Assembly: GCA_963666825.2 (NCBI GenBank)
Contig: OY763044.2
Span: forward strand, 4,960,001 to 5,024,000
Length of the DNA stretch: 64,000 nt
Source: Saccharicrinis sp963666825
GTDB lineage: Bacteria; Bacteroidota; Bacteroidia; Bacteroidales; Marinilabiliaceae
Direction: 5' to 3'
Shown here: positions 43,353 to 53,836 of the stretch, in pieces
How positions within the stretch are numbered: the stretch's first letter is position 1
How the letters are laid out: each line of letters begins with the position of its first letter
Made by a program: the position numbers and the translations under genes
Notes under the pieces: model-generated
Seen by the model: the letters and a program-made list of their open reading frames with translations, nothing else
Told to the model about the DNA's origin: nothing
Database searches by the model: none

Positions 43353-45581
43353 TTATTTAATACCAAAAGGTACCTTTATTTGAAAACAAATATTTCTTCC
43401 CATATTATTTAAATCTACTTCTTTTAAAGTAGATAAATGATCAATGTAAGTTTCATTAAGTAAGTTGTTTACATTGATGGAGAATTCAATGTTTTGCTTT
43501 TGACATTTTAATTGAGTGCCGATTGAAGTATTTAGTAGAAAATATCCATTGGTTTTATCTTCAAACATAGCTGGATGATTTTGTTTAGAAGCCCATAAAG
43601 CTCCAATTTGAAAATAATTATCCTTTAATACTCCAATTTTTTCTTTTTGAATTTTGAAATCACCTCTTATCTTGTTTTGTGGAATAAAGGGTAAGTATTC
43701 ACCATTTTCTTGTTTTCCGACTAAATAAGAATAGCTTGAATTAAAATTCAGCCACTTGGTGATTAATGAATTTAATGAAAATTCACCTCCATACAGATGT
43801 GAATCAGACTGAGAATATCTGAAAATTTGATAGCCATCAGTAGATATTTCATTTGTTGGAGCCAAATAAATATAATGATTAATGCTGTTGTAAAATCCGG
43901 CAATATCAATCATTAAATATTTTGAATGAAAATGAGCACTTAAATCCGTTTCGTAATTTCTTTGAGATTTTAAATCTGCATTTCCTTGCTCATATCTTGT
44001 TTCATGCACTCCATTTTGTGTTAATTCAGCAATATTTGGGGTTCTGTAAGCTGAGGCAAAATTAGCTCTTAATAAAATATGATCATTAGCATCATAGGTC
44101 GCTCCAGCAGAGATACTAATGTTTGAGTAGTCTTTATTTACAGCTGGTTTATCAGTTTCTTCATAAGTGTCTATTGATCTAAAATCATATCTCAAACCTA
44201 TTTGAGTTTCTAATTTATGAATAAAATGATGTTGTGCCAATCCAAAAACAGAGTAGTCGTTAACGTTTGCATCAGGTATGACATGATTGGGTGCTTCATT
44301 GTTTCTGTTTGTTTTATAAGCGCCTTGTATTCCAATGATATAATCTGATTTACTTGAAGAAGGTAAATAGGTTTTTACTTCATATGAAAGTGTATTTAAA
44401 TCCATATTTACCATCTCAAAGGCAGGATTGCTGTCTTCAGTTTGTAATCGTCGGTTGTTCATCTGGTATGATAAGTTAACGTCAACCTTATAATTATTTA
44501 AAAACAGAGTGTTTTTAGAAGATATAATATGATTGGTTAAGTCTTGGTACCAATACTTGTTTTTTCGTCCATTATTTGTGATTAAAGGAATGGATTCATC
44601 TGAGCTCATTCCTAATTTAGGACGATTGAAATCATAGTATAACCTAAAAATTCCAAATGTTTTGTTTAAACCTAAACTGGCTTTAAAGCTTTGTTCGTTA
44701 AATCGAGTATTGGGAACATAGTTTCCATCTCCATCTTTATAGTCAGTATGACTTTTGATACTACCTCTAATTCCCCAGTTAAAATCATTTGAAGCGCCTT
44801 TTATTCCTAAGTCAGATACTATCCCTTGAGTATTTGTATGATACTGCATGTTATAATCACCAACGATTTTATTATGTGGAGCAGGTTTTTCTTTAATGAT
44901 ATTTAATACCCCACCAACGGCTTCAGATCCAAATAATAACGAAGCTGGTCCTTTGATAACCTCGATTCGATCTATACCAAATTCATCAACAACAAAGGGA
45001 TGGTGTTCAGAAAATTGGAAGTTTTCTAGTTTTACCCCATTGTTAAGCATTAAAATATTGGTCATAGATAAGCCACGAATTACAGGTTTTGCCACACCTG
45101 GTCCATTTGCAATCATATCAACTCCCGGAATTTTAGCTAATGATTCCATAAAAGTAGGAGTTCCTAATGAATTGATATCTTTTGCTTTCAGTAGTTCAAT
45201 TTTAATTGCATTTTCATGTTGTGTGGAATAGGTTCCTCCTGATATAACAACTTCCTCAGGTTGCAACATTGCAGGTTCCATTTCAATATTTAAGGATATT
45301 TCATTATTCAAGAGTTCAATGGTTTTGATAATAGTTTTATATCCCATAAAAGAAAATTGAATTTTTACTTTTCCATTGGGAAGGTTTTCTATTTTGTATT
45401 CTCCATTTTCGTTGGTAAGAGTTCCTATATTTTGTTCAGGTAAAAACACAGTGGCACTCGGTAAAAACTCATGGGTGTTTTTGTCTGAAACGATTCCTTT
45501 AATTAAATTTTGTGCTATAGATATGTTACTCATTGCAATGAAAATAGCTGCAATAAGAATTAATGTTTTTAAATCTTTCAT
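43353..45581 (-). CDS. TonB-dependent receptor, likely metal or metallophore
   Basis: 742 residues: signal peptide, carboxypeptidase-regulatory-like domain (about 24-110), plug with VIRGLSMTNILMLNNGV and GPASLLFGSEAVGGVLNI, and a barrel with RTPNIAELTQNGVHE. A His-rich small exported protein is encoded just upstream in the same direction. In other Bacteroidota that pairing accompanies receptors thought to handle Zn, Cu or Co. The substrate is unproven. Confidence 0.9.
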   Translation of the reverse strand: MKDLKTLILIAAIFIAMSNISIAQNLIKGIVSDKNTHEFLPSATVFLPEQNIGTLTNENGEYKIENLPNGKVKIQFSFMGYKTIIKTIELLNNEISLNIEMEPAMLQPEEVVISGGTYSTQHENAIKIELLKAKDINSLGTPTFMESLAKIPGVDMIANGPGVAKPVIRGLSMTNILMLNNGVKLENFQFSEHHPFVVDEFGIDRIEVIKGPASLLFGSEAVGGVLNIIKEKPAPHNKIVGDYNMQYHTNTQGIVSDLGIKGASNDFNWGIRGSIKSHTDYKDGDGNYVPNTRFNEQSFKASLGLNKTFGIFRLYYDFNRPKLGMSSDESIPLITNNGRKNKYWYQDLTNHIISSKNTLFLNNYKVDVNLSYQMNNRRLQTEDSNPAFEMVNMDLNTLSYEVKTYLPSSSKSDYIIGIQGAYKTNRNNEAPNHVIPDANVNDYSVFGLAQHHFIHKLETQIGLRYDFRSIDTYEETDKPAVNKDYSNISISAGATYDANDHILLRANFASAYRTPNIAELTQNGVHETRYEQGNADLKSQRNYETDLSAHFHSKYLMIDIAGFYNSINHYIYLAPTNEISTDGYQIFRYSQSDSHLYGGEFSLNSLITKWLNFNSSYSYLVGKQENGEYLPFIPQNKIRGDFKIQKEKIGVLKDNYFQIGALWASKQNHPAMFEDKTNGYFLLNTSIGTQLKCQKQNIEFSINVNNLLNETYIDHLSTLKEVDLNNMGRNICFQIKVPFGIK

Positions 45582-45674
45582 TCTTTTAGTTCATTATAGT
45601 GCATAACAATACACTTACAATTAAATATTTAATTGATGATGTTAATTGATATAAGTTAAGTTTTTATTTTAAAA

Positions 45675-46001
45675 CTAAATGAAAGGCGGAGCTCTTAAAT
45701 TAAAAGAATACAGGTCATTAGAGATGTAAACACTCTGATGAATAAATGTATATAGGTCTGAAATATATTCAGGTACAACAATTTTATGAACTTTGTTATC
45801 ATTGATAAATTCAACGAACTCAAATGAACAAATAGGACAAGTCTTATGGAGCTGAGTAATTTGTTTTTGATGAGATTCTACATGAATATCATGATCATGG
45901 TGTACATACAAATAGTGAAATGCTTTAATCAGTATGGGACTGAAAAAAGCAATCATCATAATTAATGAAAGATGTTTTTTGTATGTATATAATCTTTTCA
46001 A
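45675..46001 (-). CDS. Small His/Cys-rich exported protein beside the TonB receptor
   Basis: 108 residues with a hydrophobic N-terminal segment (about 12-28). It then has a histidine-rich stretch (YVHHDHDIHVESHQ), a CPIC motif, and an APP-containing C-terminus (NLRAPPFI). His plus CxxC strongly suggests transition-metal binding (Zn or Cu). The family is seen in Bacteroidota next to TonB receptors, but I know of no assigned function. It is 93 bases upstream of the receptor gene and probably cotranscribed. Confidence 0.7.
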   Translation of the reverse strand: MKRLYTYKKHLSLIMMIAFFSPILIKAFHYLYVHHDHDIHVESHQKQITQLHKTCPICSFEFVEFINDNKVHKIVVPEYISDLYTFIHQSVYISNDLYSFNLRAPPFI

Positions 46002-46172
46002 GTACTTATTTGTGCTATTGAAATTTTATTTGAATTTGATTCGGCTAACAAAATAAACGCCAATTTTTTAATTGTGTTCAGAGTGTGAAAAGATTTATTT
46101 ATATGTATTTTGATATATTATTTAGGTAAAGTGTGCAAATTGTATAAAGTTAGGTTTTTGTATAATATGTAT

Positions 46173-47951
46173 TTAATGATACATTTCTTCTATTAATTCC
46201 TTGTATTCTATATTAACTTGTTTACGTCGAACTTTTAGTGAGTTGGTCATTAGGTTATTTTCAATGGTAAATGGTTCCGGTAATAATTTAAATTTTACCA
46301 CTTTTTCAAATGATGCTAATTCACTCTGGAGATTATGTAATTTTTTTTGAAATTCATCAATTGCAATAGGGTTTGTAACTAATTTGTAGTTGTTTAAATG
46401 ATCTTCAACTTTAGGACTAAGAGTTTTTAAGTAATGGTAACAAGGAACAATTAATGCAGTTAAATATCGTCTGTTATCACCAATAACACAGAGTTGCTCT
46501 ATGTGTTGGTCTTGAGAAAGGAGTAATTCAACTTTTTGTGGTGATATATATTTCCCAGTTGAGGTTTTCATGATGTCTTTAATACGCTCTTTCATACAAA
46601 GCATACCATCAGATGTTATTTCTCCTTGATCCCCTGTATAATACCATCCATCCTTTAAGGCTTCCGCCGTTGCTTCCGGTTTTTTATAGTAGCCTTTAAA
46701 AACAGTTTCGCCTTTAACTAATATTTGTCCGTCTTCTTCAATAATTTTTACTTCTACATTAGGCATTATGCTACCTGTATTGATAAAGTCGTACTTGTCT
46801 TTTTTCATGCACGATACGGTAGCAGAAGTTTCAGTGGCTCCATATCCATAGTTAATTTTTATACCAAGAGCATGAAAGAATTTTAATATTTCCAGATTTA
46901 ATGCAGCACCGGCACAAGGCATATATTTAATTTGGCCACCAAAAACCTTTCTAAAGGCTTTCATAACTAGTATATTAGCTATTTTATGTTTTAGTTCTAA
47001 AATAGCTGGTGGTTTTATAGCATCTTTTTCGTATTCAATGTATTGTAAACCTGTATTTAATGCCCAATTAAATATACTTCTTTTAGGTTTGTTCCACTTC
47101 TGCGTTGTTTTTAAAATAATGTCGTAAGATTTCTCAAAGAATCGTGGAACTGCACACATTACAGTAGGTTTTACTATCGGCAACTCATTTATAATGTCTT
47201 TTGGATTGTAATTATAAATATTAGTAGCGCCTTTATAAAATACAAAGTATGTCCAGCCTCTTTCAAAAACATGACTTAAAGGAAGAAAAGCCAAGGAAAC
47301 ATCGTTTTCATCCAATTCTAGGCGGATATCATGAATCTCGAACAACTTAATAAAATTACTGTGATGTAACATTACACCCTTTGGTTCACCTGTTGTTCCT
47401 GAAGTATAAATGATTGTTGCTAAGTCGTTAATGCTGGCTTCTAATAGTCTTTGGTTTAGTATTTCTGTGATGTTATCATCGTATTTATTGTTTAAAATAC
47501 TATTAAATGAAATAACCTTTTCATGTTCATTCTTTGGTGTGAAAAAAGTGATAATCTTTTTAAGGGATTTACAATTTTTTAGTACTTCTAAAGCATAAGA
47601 TAATTGCGCTTCATCACCAACAAACAGAACTTCCATATCGGTTTCTTTAACAATATATTCTAATTGCTCATATGTTGATGTTGGAAATACTGGAACAACA
47701 ACGCTTCTCGTGCTTAAAATGGCAAAGTCTGTTATGCTCCATTCAGGGCAGTTTTGGCTATAAATACCGATATTCGATGTAATATGTAAACCTTGAGATA
47801 TAAGAAATAAAGAAATGCTATCAATTCGGCTTCCTAAATCTATCCATGACAGAGATTTGTAAATTCCATCTTCTTTATATTTTACAGCTGTTCTGTTTTG
47901 ATATTGTTGAATACGATTACGTATAATTTTTGCTAAATGGGATTCTTTCAT
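46173..47951 (-). CDS. Long-chain acyl-CoA synthetase (AMP-forming)
   Basis: 592 residues. The AMP-binding motif TIIYTSGTTGEPKGVMLHH, YGATETSATVS, YYTGDQGEI and the C-terminal lysine in KTSTGKYISPQKVE match FadD/ACSL-type ligases of the Bacteroidota/AMP-dependent synthetase group. It activates long-chain fatty acids with CoA. It is encoded next to a lipid A-type acyltransferase, so both may serve lipid metabolism. The distance between them is 31 bases. Confidence 0.93.
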   Translation of the reverse strand: MKESHLAKIIRNRIQQYQNRTAVKYKEDGIYKSLSWIDLGSRIDSISLFLISQGLHITSNIGIYSQNCPEWSITDFAILSTRSVVVPVFPTSTYEQLEYIVKETDMEVLFVGDEAQLSYALEVLKNCKSLKKIITFFTPKNEHEKVISFNSILNNKYDDNITEILNQRLLEASINDLATIIYTSGTTGEPKGVMLHHSNFIKLFEIHDIRLELDENDVSLAFLPLSHVFERGWTYFVFYKGATNIYNYNPKDIINELPIVKPTVMCAVPRFFEKSYDIILKTTQKWNKPKRSIFNWALNTGLQYIEYEKDAIKPPAILELKHKIANILVMKAFRKVFGGQIKYMPCAGAALNLEILKFFHALGIKINYGYGATETSATVSCMKKDKYDFINTGSIMPNVEVKIIEEDGQILVKGETVFKGYYKKPEATAEALKDGWYYTGDQGEITSDGMLCMKERIKDIMKTSTGKYISPQKVELLLSQDQHIEQLCVIGDNRRYLTALIVPCYHYLKTLSPKVEDHLNNYKLVTNPIAIDEFQKKLHNLQSELASFEKVVKFKLLPEPFTIENNLMTNSLKVRRKQVNIEYKELIEEMYH

Positions 47952-47982
47952 AAAAATAAATTCTACTCAATTAGATTGGAAG

Positions 47983-48876
47983 TTATTTTGAAACGTGCTT
48001 CCAACGATTGTGTGACCAAAGCCAGCATTCCGGTTTTTTAATAATATTTTGTTCTAGTTTTTGTGCGTAAAGTTTAGTTAATTCTCCTTCTTTCAAACTC
48101 TTCGGATTTTCAGTTAATATGTTAATATAAAGTTCGTAATAACCTCTCTTTTTTTGTTCTATATCAACATAAACTACCGGGTAATTATTGATTCTTGCAT
48201 GCTTTTCAGGTCCTTGTAAAAAAGGAGTTTTCATTCCTAAAAAATCAATCCATAAAGCTTTTGGTAGTAATCTTTTTGAAGGACTTTGATCAGCAGCCAT
48301 CAAGTATATAAATGGTTCTTCTTTATATTTTTCAAATGTTTTAGTAGTCTCATAAATTGAAACCAATTTAGTTCCACAGCGCTCCCTGCTTTTACGTAGA
48401 TATTTGTCAATGTATTTATTACGAAGTGGTTTGTAAAAGGCAATGGCATTATAGTCTGTTTGCAAACTGGCTGATAAGCTACCCCATTCCCAGTTATTGT
48501 AATGAGCAGTAACAACAATAATACTTTTGTTTTCCTTAATGAAAGGTTCAATAATTTCAGGATTTAAAAGTTTATGACGTTTAATGATTACTTTTTTAGG
48601 CAGTGTAAAAGCCTTTATTCCTTCAACTATATAATCCACTAAATGGATATAAGCTTTTTTCTCTATTTCCTTAATTTCAGATATAGATTTATCTGGAAAA
48701 GCACGTTCTAAATTTTGACGAATCAGTTTTTGTCTGTATCCGACAATATTGCGCATTATAAAACGCATGAAATCAGAAAATACATAAAGCACCCTAAATG
48801 GTAACAATGTGATTATGAGTAATAAAATATAGAAGAAAAATGTTGCTAATAGGCTCATGCGGTAAATATATAGCAT
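47983..48876 (-). CDS. LpxL/HtrB-type lipid acyltransferase
   Basis: 297 residues with an N-terminal membrane anchor (about 7-30). TAHYNNWEWG contains the H-x4-E catalytic motif, and ADQSPSKR resembles the second conserved block of lipid A late acyltransferases. It likely adds a secondary acyl chain to lipid A on the inner face of the inner membrane. The ATG at 48876 or the in-frame ATG at 48858 (MSLLATFF) could be the start. Confidence 0.9.
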   Translation of the reverse strand: MLYIYRMSLLATFFFYILLLIITLLPFRVLYVFSDFMRFIMRNIVGYRQKLIRQNLERAFPDKSISEIKEIEKKAYIHLVDYIVEGIKAFTLPKKVIIKRHKLLNPEIIEPFIKENKSIIVVTAHYNNWEWGSLSASLQTDYNAIAFYKPLRNKYIDKYLRKSRERCGTKLVSIYETTKTFEKYKEEPFIYLMAADQSPSKRLLPKALWIDFLGMKTPFLQGPEKHARINNYPVVYVDIEQKKRGYYELYINILTENPKSLKEGELTKLYAQKLEQNIIKKPECWLWSHNRWKHVSK

Positions 48877-48981
48877 TTTAATACCTGTACAAAAACTTAT
48901 CTACAGAAACTAACTTTCTATGTGTAATATTAGCGTTTTAATCTTCGAATTGATAAATGATTTATTTATGTTTTATTGAGC

Positions 48982-50388
48982 TTAATTTTTGGTGTTTTTC
49001 AAAATCCATTCTGTAATTATCTTCATTGCTTCAGGTGAAAAAGTTTGTTCCAATGTGCTGTATTCAAGCGGAAGTCCTGTTTTACATTCCTGAAATAAGT
49101 GATTTAAATTAGGCAGTTCTTTAATCGTAACATTTCTGTTTCCACCTTTTTCTAAACTAACCTTTATTCCGTTAAGGTTTTCTTTAGGAGGAACCTGAAG
49201 GTCTTTTTCTCCATTTAATGCTAAAACAGGACATTTAACTTTTTTCAATATACGATCTGGATTGATCTTTAAAAAATAACTCATCCATGGTGATGATAAT
49301 GTTTCAATTTGCAAGTTTATATAAGCTTGTTTGTCCATGCCTCCGGGTATAGGAAAGTCTGGATTTTCATTCAATACTGTATTTAAATATTCAGAAAGTT
49401 GTTGCTTGATTATTTCAGGTTTAGTATTCTGTTTTACAATATTATATGTTTCGTAAGATATTGTTTTAGATATTTTTATAACGGAATCATTAACACCATA
49501 GGTTTTGCCAATCATTTCGCCTTGTAGTATAAGTAAATCATCAGCAGGAATTCCTAATCCTGCTAATAAAACAATAAAATCTACATTCTCCGATTGAGAT
49601 GCAACCAATGGTGCTATTAACCCACCTTCGCTATGGCCAATTAAACCAATTTTTTCTGAATTAATTTCTTTTCTGGATTTTAAATAAGTTAATGCAGATT
49701 CAACATCTGTCGCAAAATCATGAGTAGTAGCTGCCTTAAAATTACCTGTTGATTCACCTATTCCTCTGTCATCAAATCGTAAAACAGCAATGCCATTTCT
49801 TGTCAAAAAATCTGCTAATACGAGAAAAGGCTTATGTCCATATATTGTTGAGTTTCGATCTTGAGGCCCGCTACCACTAATAAGAATTGCTGCAGAAAAG
49901 TTTCCTTCTTTGTTTGGAAGAGTAAGTGTACCTGCTAATTTGATTTGATCTTTAGAATTTTCAAATATTATATTCTCGGAAAAATAAGGATAGGGTTCTT
50001 TGGGTTCCTGAGGTCTTATGTTTGCTTTTTTTTCTATTATTTCTTTTGATAAATTTAATGGAAAGGACATCCCATTTTGTTTAAATGTTCCTTCAATAAT
50101 ATTTGTTTCAGTTTTTAGAATACCTTCATATTGAATATTTATGTTATTTAATTCTATTTTTAATCTGTTATCACTAAACTCAACCTTGTCGACCGGGATC
50201 CCTTTAGCACCTTGATCAGGACTATCCATAGTAGCTGTATATTGTGCATCAGAATGACTGATGTGAAATACAATTCTTAATTGAATAGCTTGTACTTTTA
50301 ATATTCCATTCCACTGACCTGTTATATTCTGGCTTTTAGCAGATAATGATAATAAAAATGAGAAAGTAATTATAAGAAATTGTTTCAT
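48982..50388 (-). CDS. Exported alpha/beta hydrolase
   Basis: 468 residues: signal peptide (to about residue 19), an N-terminal beta domain (about 21-120, GQWNGILKVQAIQLRIVF) found in this hydrolase group, and an alpha/beta hydrolase domain with the nucleophile S253 in GHSEGG, the acid in LNGEKDLQVP and histidine in LPNLNHLFQ. It is an esterase or peptidase of the periplasm. The substrate is unknown. Confidence 0.9.
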   Translation of the reverse strand: MKQFLIITFSFLLSLSAKSQNITGQWNGILKVQAIQLRIVFHISHSDAQYTATMDSPDQGAKGIPVDKVEFSDNRLKIELNNINIQYEGILKTETNIIEGTFKQNGMSFPLNLSKEIIEKKANIRPQEPKEPYPYFSENIIFENSKDQIKLAGTLTLPNKEGNFSAAILISGSGPQDRNSTIYGHKPFLVLADFLTRNGIAVLRFDDRGIGESTGNFKAATTHDFATDVESALTYLKSRKEINSEKIGLIGHSEGGLIAPLVASQSENVDFIVLLAGLGIPADDLLILQGEMIGKTYGVNDSVIKISKTISYETYNIVKQNTKPEIIKQQLSEYLNTVLNENPDFPIPGGMDKQAYINLQIETLSSPWMSYFLKINPDRILKKVKCPVLALNGEKDLQVPPKENLNGIKVSLEKGGNRNVTIKELPNLNHLFQECKTGLPLEYSTLEQTFSPEAMKIITEWILKNTKN

Positions 50389-50446
50389 TAAGTCCTGATG
50401 TTAATTATGTCTATTCTAAGGTATATAATAAAGTGACTCGGTTAAA

Positions 50447-52039
50447 TTAATTTAAAGATTGCATCATAGATTCTTTTTTATAATCTAAATCCTTAGCAAT
50501 AGCAATGGCTTCATTTATAATTTGATCCGGATAATTATTTAATTGTAATATTCTAATGGCATTTCTTGTTTTTAAGCTTCCTTTTTTCAGCAGATAATCA
50601 AAATCAACGTTGTTATCGGTAACAATTTCACTAAAATGATAAAGATTGTATTCATCATTAAGTAATTCTGTAAGTTCAATGTCGTGAGTAGAAACAAAAA
50701 CAATATTGTTATTTTGGGATAGTGAGGATAAAATCGCTTTCCCTGCAGAAATACGTTCTACAGTGTTTGTCCCTTTAAATATTTCATCCAGTAGAAATAC
50801 ACATGATTCTTTATCTAAAACTTTGTTAATCATTTCTTTGATTGTTAATACTTCTTCAAAATAATAACTTTTATCATTGAGTAAATCATCACTGATTCTG
50901 ATTGCTGAGTAAATTTTACATTTTGGGAAGGAGATAGATTCTGCAAAACAAGTATTTATAGTTTGACCGGTTATTAGATTTATACCAATACTTCTTATAA
51001 AAGTTGTTTTACCTGACATGTTGGATCCAGTTAGAAGTATAGATTTATTTGATGTATTTATAGAGTTTGTAATACAGTTATTTACTAGTGGGTGATAAAT
51101 GTTTTTTACTTCTATTTTATTATCTCCGATTCTAGGAATACAATAACAATCTGAACCCTCTCTTAAAGAAGCAATAGAATACAAGGAATCGATTTGTCCA
51201 ACGAATGAAAAAACGTTTTCTATGGTCTTTCTTTTTGAATCAAGTCGTTTTAGTACTTCAAATAATAAAATAGGTTCAAGAAGAAAAAAGATCTTGCATA
51301 TTTCCACTCCGTACCATAGTAATGTTTGTATTTCCCCTGTAATTTTGGCTTCCATCTTAAAAAACAACATTCGATTTCTAATTTGATTGATAATCGATAT
51401 TGAATCTGGTAATTTTGGATTTAAAGTTTTAAATAACTGCTCTTTAAATAGAATATCGGCAGTATTTTTTAGTCTCAATAACTGGGGAATTGAGGTTATG
51501 TATTTATTCAGATTTTTTTTGTTCCAGAAATGTACGGCAAGATTCGAAACGAAAACAGGTATAACAATGAATATGAGTTTGGTATTAAAAAGGAGTAGGA
51601 ACAGAGATATTAGACTTGTAAAGGATAATAACGGAATAATAAAATACCACTTAGGCGGTTGTATATGATTTTCCTGAAATAGAGAGGAAATATATAATGC
51701 TTCATTATTATTTAATTTTGAAAGTAGTTTTTGAGTTCTTAATCGTAGATTTTCATCTTTAGAAAATTGCTCAATAATATTCTCAAATAAGTTATTATTA
51801 TTAGAATGCCTCGGGATAGTTCTTAATTGGTTATAAAGGAATTGTTGTCCAACTTTAGAGTTTGTACGATCAAGAAACATAAATACTTCTTGTAGATCCA
51901 GGTCATTACTGGTTTTGTCTGAGATTACATGAAATGCTTCTGAATGATTCTTATTACGAAAGTATTTCTCAATTAATTCAAAATTAAAATACTCATCTTT
52001 TATTTTTCCAAAGGAAAGGAGGTTTAGTTTTTTACTCAT
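50447..52039 (-). CDS. MutS-like ATPase with membrane segments
   Basis: 530 residues. The C-terminal MutS domain V is intact: Walker A GSNMSGKT (338-345), FLLDEIFKGTNTVER as Walker B and STHDIEL. The mismatch-recognition domain is absent, and residues about 131-170 form two hydrophobic helices (WYFIIPLLSF onward, LIFIVIPVFV). It belongs to the MutS-related family of Bacteroidota. A role in mismatch repair is doubtful. Its function is unknown. Confidence 0.88.
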   Translation of the reverse strand: MSKKLNLLSFGKIKDEYFNFELIEKYFRNKNHSEAFHVISDKTSNDLDLQEVFMFLDRTNSKVGQQFLYNQLRTIPRHSNNNNLFENIIEQFSKDENLRLRTQKLLSKLNNNEALYISSLFQENHIQPPKWYFIIPLLSFTSLISLFLLLFNTKLIFIVIPVFVSNLAVHFWNKKNLNKYITSIPQLLRLKNTADILFKEQLFKTLNPKLPDSISIINQIRNRMLFFKMEAKITGEIQTLLWYGVEICKIFFLLEPILLFEVLKRLDSKRKTIENVFSFVGQIDSLYSIASLREGSDCYCIPRIGDNKIEVKNIYHPLVNNCITNSINTSNKSILLTGSNMSGKTTFIRSIGINLITGQTINTCFAESISFPKCKIYSAIRISDDLLNDKSYYFEEVLTIKEMINKVLDKESCVFLLDEIFKGTNTVERISAGKAILSSLSQNNNIVFVSTHDIELTELLNDEYNLYHFSEIVTDNNVDFDYLLKKGSLKTRNAIRILQLNNYPDQIINEAIAIAKDLDYKKESMMQSLN

Positions 52040-52201
52040 TAGAATTAGGTTTATTTATTTTAATATAAAAATGACAATGGATAAAAGAAACATCAAATCC
52101 ATTGTCGCTTCAAATATAAAAGTACTTAATTTTCAATAGGTAATGCAATAAAATGAGAAAATAGTCATTTTGCGTAGCTTAAAGAATGAATAACTTTAAA
52201 A

Positions 52202-53578
52202 TTATTGATCTAATTTATTAGATAATTCAATGTATTCGCATAGGATAGATATGTTTCGATTAAATACTCTACTGCTTATACGATCCATAACTTCATACTG
52301 ATTATTCCATCTTTCTTCAGCCGGCATAGTCTTTTTAAACTTATCATCTTTTGTAATCCAGGCTCCGGATTTATCCTGAGAATTAATAATCTCATTAACC
52401 TCTGGAGTTAACTTATCTATACGTTCTTTAATTTGTGCTTTTGTTAATGTAGGATGTTCCTCTTTCCATAATCCCTCATAACCAATATCCATAGCTTTAT
52501 GATAACGCTGAGAAGCGTATTCAAGTGCGTTTTCAATGTCAATTTCATAGGCGTATCCTTTTCGTCTTTCCGGATGTAAGTCGTCAAGCTTATCTACACG
52601 TATTCTTTGTCTGTCATAGTATAATGGTTTATTGGTACCCAGTTCTACAAAGCGTGCCCATTTCCCATTTTCCATTTTTATTTCGCGCAGGTATCTTATT
52701 GCGTCAGGAATTGGTTCTAATATTCTTGCATCATGTAAAACAAGGTATAAGTCAATTATAGAAAAGATGTTTTTAACAGAAACTGCAGGGCAAATTGCAG
52801 GTGGTTCAAATGTGCGGGCCCAGGCTGGTTGCAAATATTCATTGTACTGTTGAGCCCATCCTGGCTGAGGAGGAGGTAATTGCGAAATATTTAAAAAGCG
52901 CGCTACTCTGCGTAGGCTTTTTTCAATTTCAGGATTGTCTTTGTATGCCTTAAAAGCTTCAATCATTACTCTGATGCAATCGTTTATTCCACCATCGTTA
53001 AATGTAGCATAATCATGATAATTACCTTGTGCAGGATAATAATGTGGCCATCCTCCATTAGGTAATTGTGTTGTGATCATCATTTCGATGGCACGTTGTG
53101 TAGCTTTTGAAATTATACTGTCATTTGTTACCTGATCAATAGCTATTAAAAAACTAACTGCTGCTTGAGTTTGGTTGTCATCAAAACTGACATGATCAGA
53201 CTCTAAATGATTAAAATCAATTGTGTGATCCCAACCTCCATATTTATTTTGCCCTTGAATCAGGGCATAGGCTGCCTCTTTTGCATCTTGCACGAAATCT
53301 TCATTTCCTGTTACTTCATAGGCTTTCAGAAAAGACATTCCGACAGCAGGAGTGCCCGGAGGTTGTACTTCAATTGTTTCACTGTCTTTCGGACCTTCAC
53401 CCCATCTTAATGAAAGATCTGGAGTTACGTAATACACATAGCCTCCATGAGTGTTCAGTTTATGAAAAAAGGTAATGCCTTTTGTTAAGGTTGATTCAGC
53501 TTGTTTTTTTAAATTACTTCCATTTGCTAAAATAGCAAGCATCATAAATACCAATAGAATATTAAACTTTTTATTCAT
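52202..53578 (-). CDS. Pectate lyase-like polysaccharide lyase (PL10-type alpha-toroid)
   Basis: 458 residues with a signal peptide (to about residue 20). QLPNGGWPHYYP, HDYATFNDGGIND and PAWARTFEPPAICPAVS resemble the catalytic cleft of PelA/PL10 pectate lyases, including the conserved arginine in WARTFEP. It would cleave polygalacturonate by beta-elimination, outside the inner membrane. Substrate could be another uronic polymer. Confidence 0.78.
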   Translation of the reverse strand: MNKKFNILLVFMMLAILANGSNLKKQAESTLTKGITFFHKLNTHGGYVYYVTPDLSLRWGEGPKDSETIEVQPPGTPAVGMSFLKAYEVTGNEDFVQDAKEAAYALIQGQNKYGGWDHTIDFNHLESDHVSFDDNQTQAAVSFLIAIDQVTNDSIISKATQRAIEMMITTQLPNGGWPHYYPAQGNYHDYATFNDGGINDCIRVMIEAFKAYKDNPEIEKSLRRVARFLNISQLPPPQPGWAQQYNEYLQPAWARTFEPPAICPAVSVKNIFSIIDLYLVLHDARILEPIPDAIRYLREIKMENGKWARFVELGTNKPLYYDRQRIRVDKLDDLHPERRKGYAYEIDIENALEYASQRYHKAMDIGYEGLWKEEHPTLTKAQIKERIDKLTPEVNEIINSQDKSGAWITKDDKFKKTMPAEERWNNQYEVMDRISSRVFNRNISILCEYIELSNKLDQ

Positions 53579-53836
53579 ATAGATTTTGTTTATTGCTGTT
53601 TAAATGAGGTTTATAATTTGTATTAAATGATAATTAAATGAACCACATTATGTGAGAGGGTGAAGTTTGCTTTATAAACTTTAAATATGAGGATTTTAGC
53701 TCAAAATTTTCTGTTTTCTAAGTAATAAATACTCATTTTCCGTTATTAAATGCTCCATTAAATAAATGTCATTTTTTTTCAGCTTGTTTATTTCTACATT
53801 ACCTATTTAATATGATATTGATAAACAGGATCTAAA

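Noticed and set aside
43224..43412. 62-codon plus-strand ORF upstream of corA
   Set aside because: Lies across the terminator of the TonB receptor gene and part of its antisense strand; no protein-like features.
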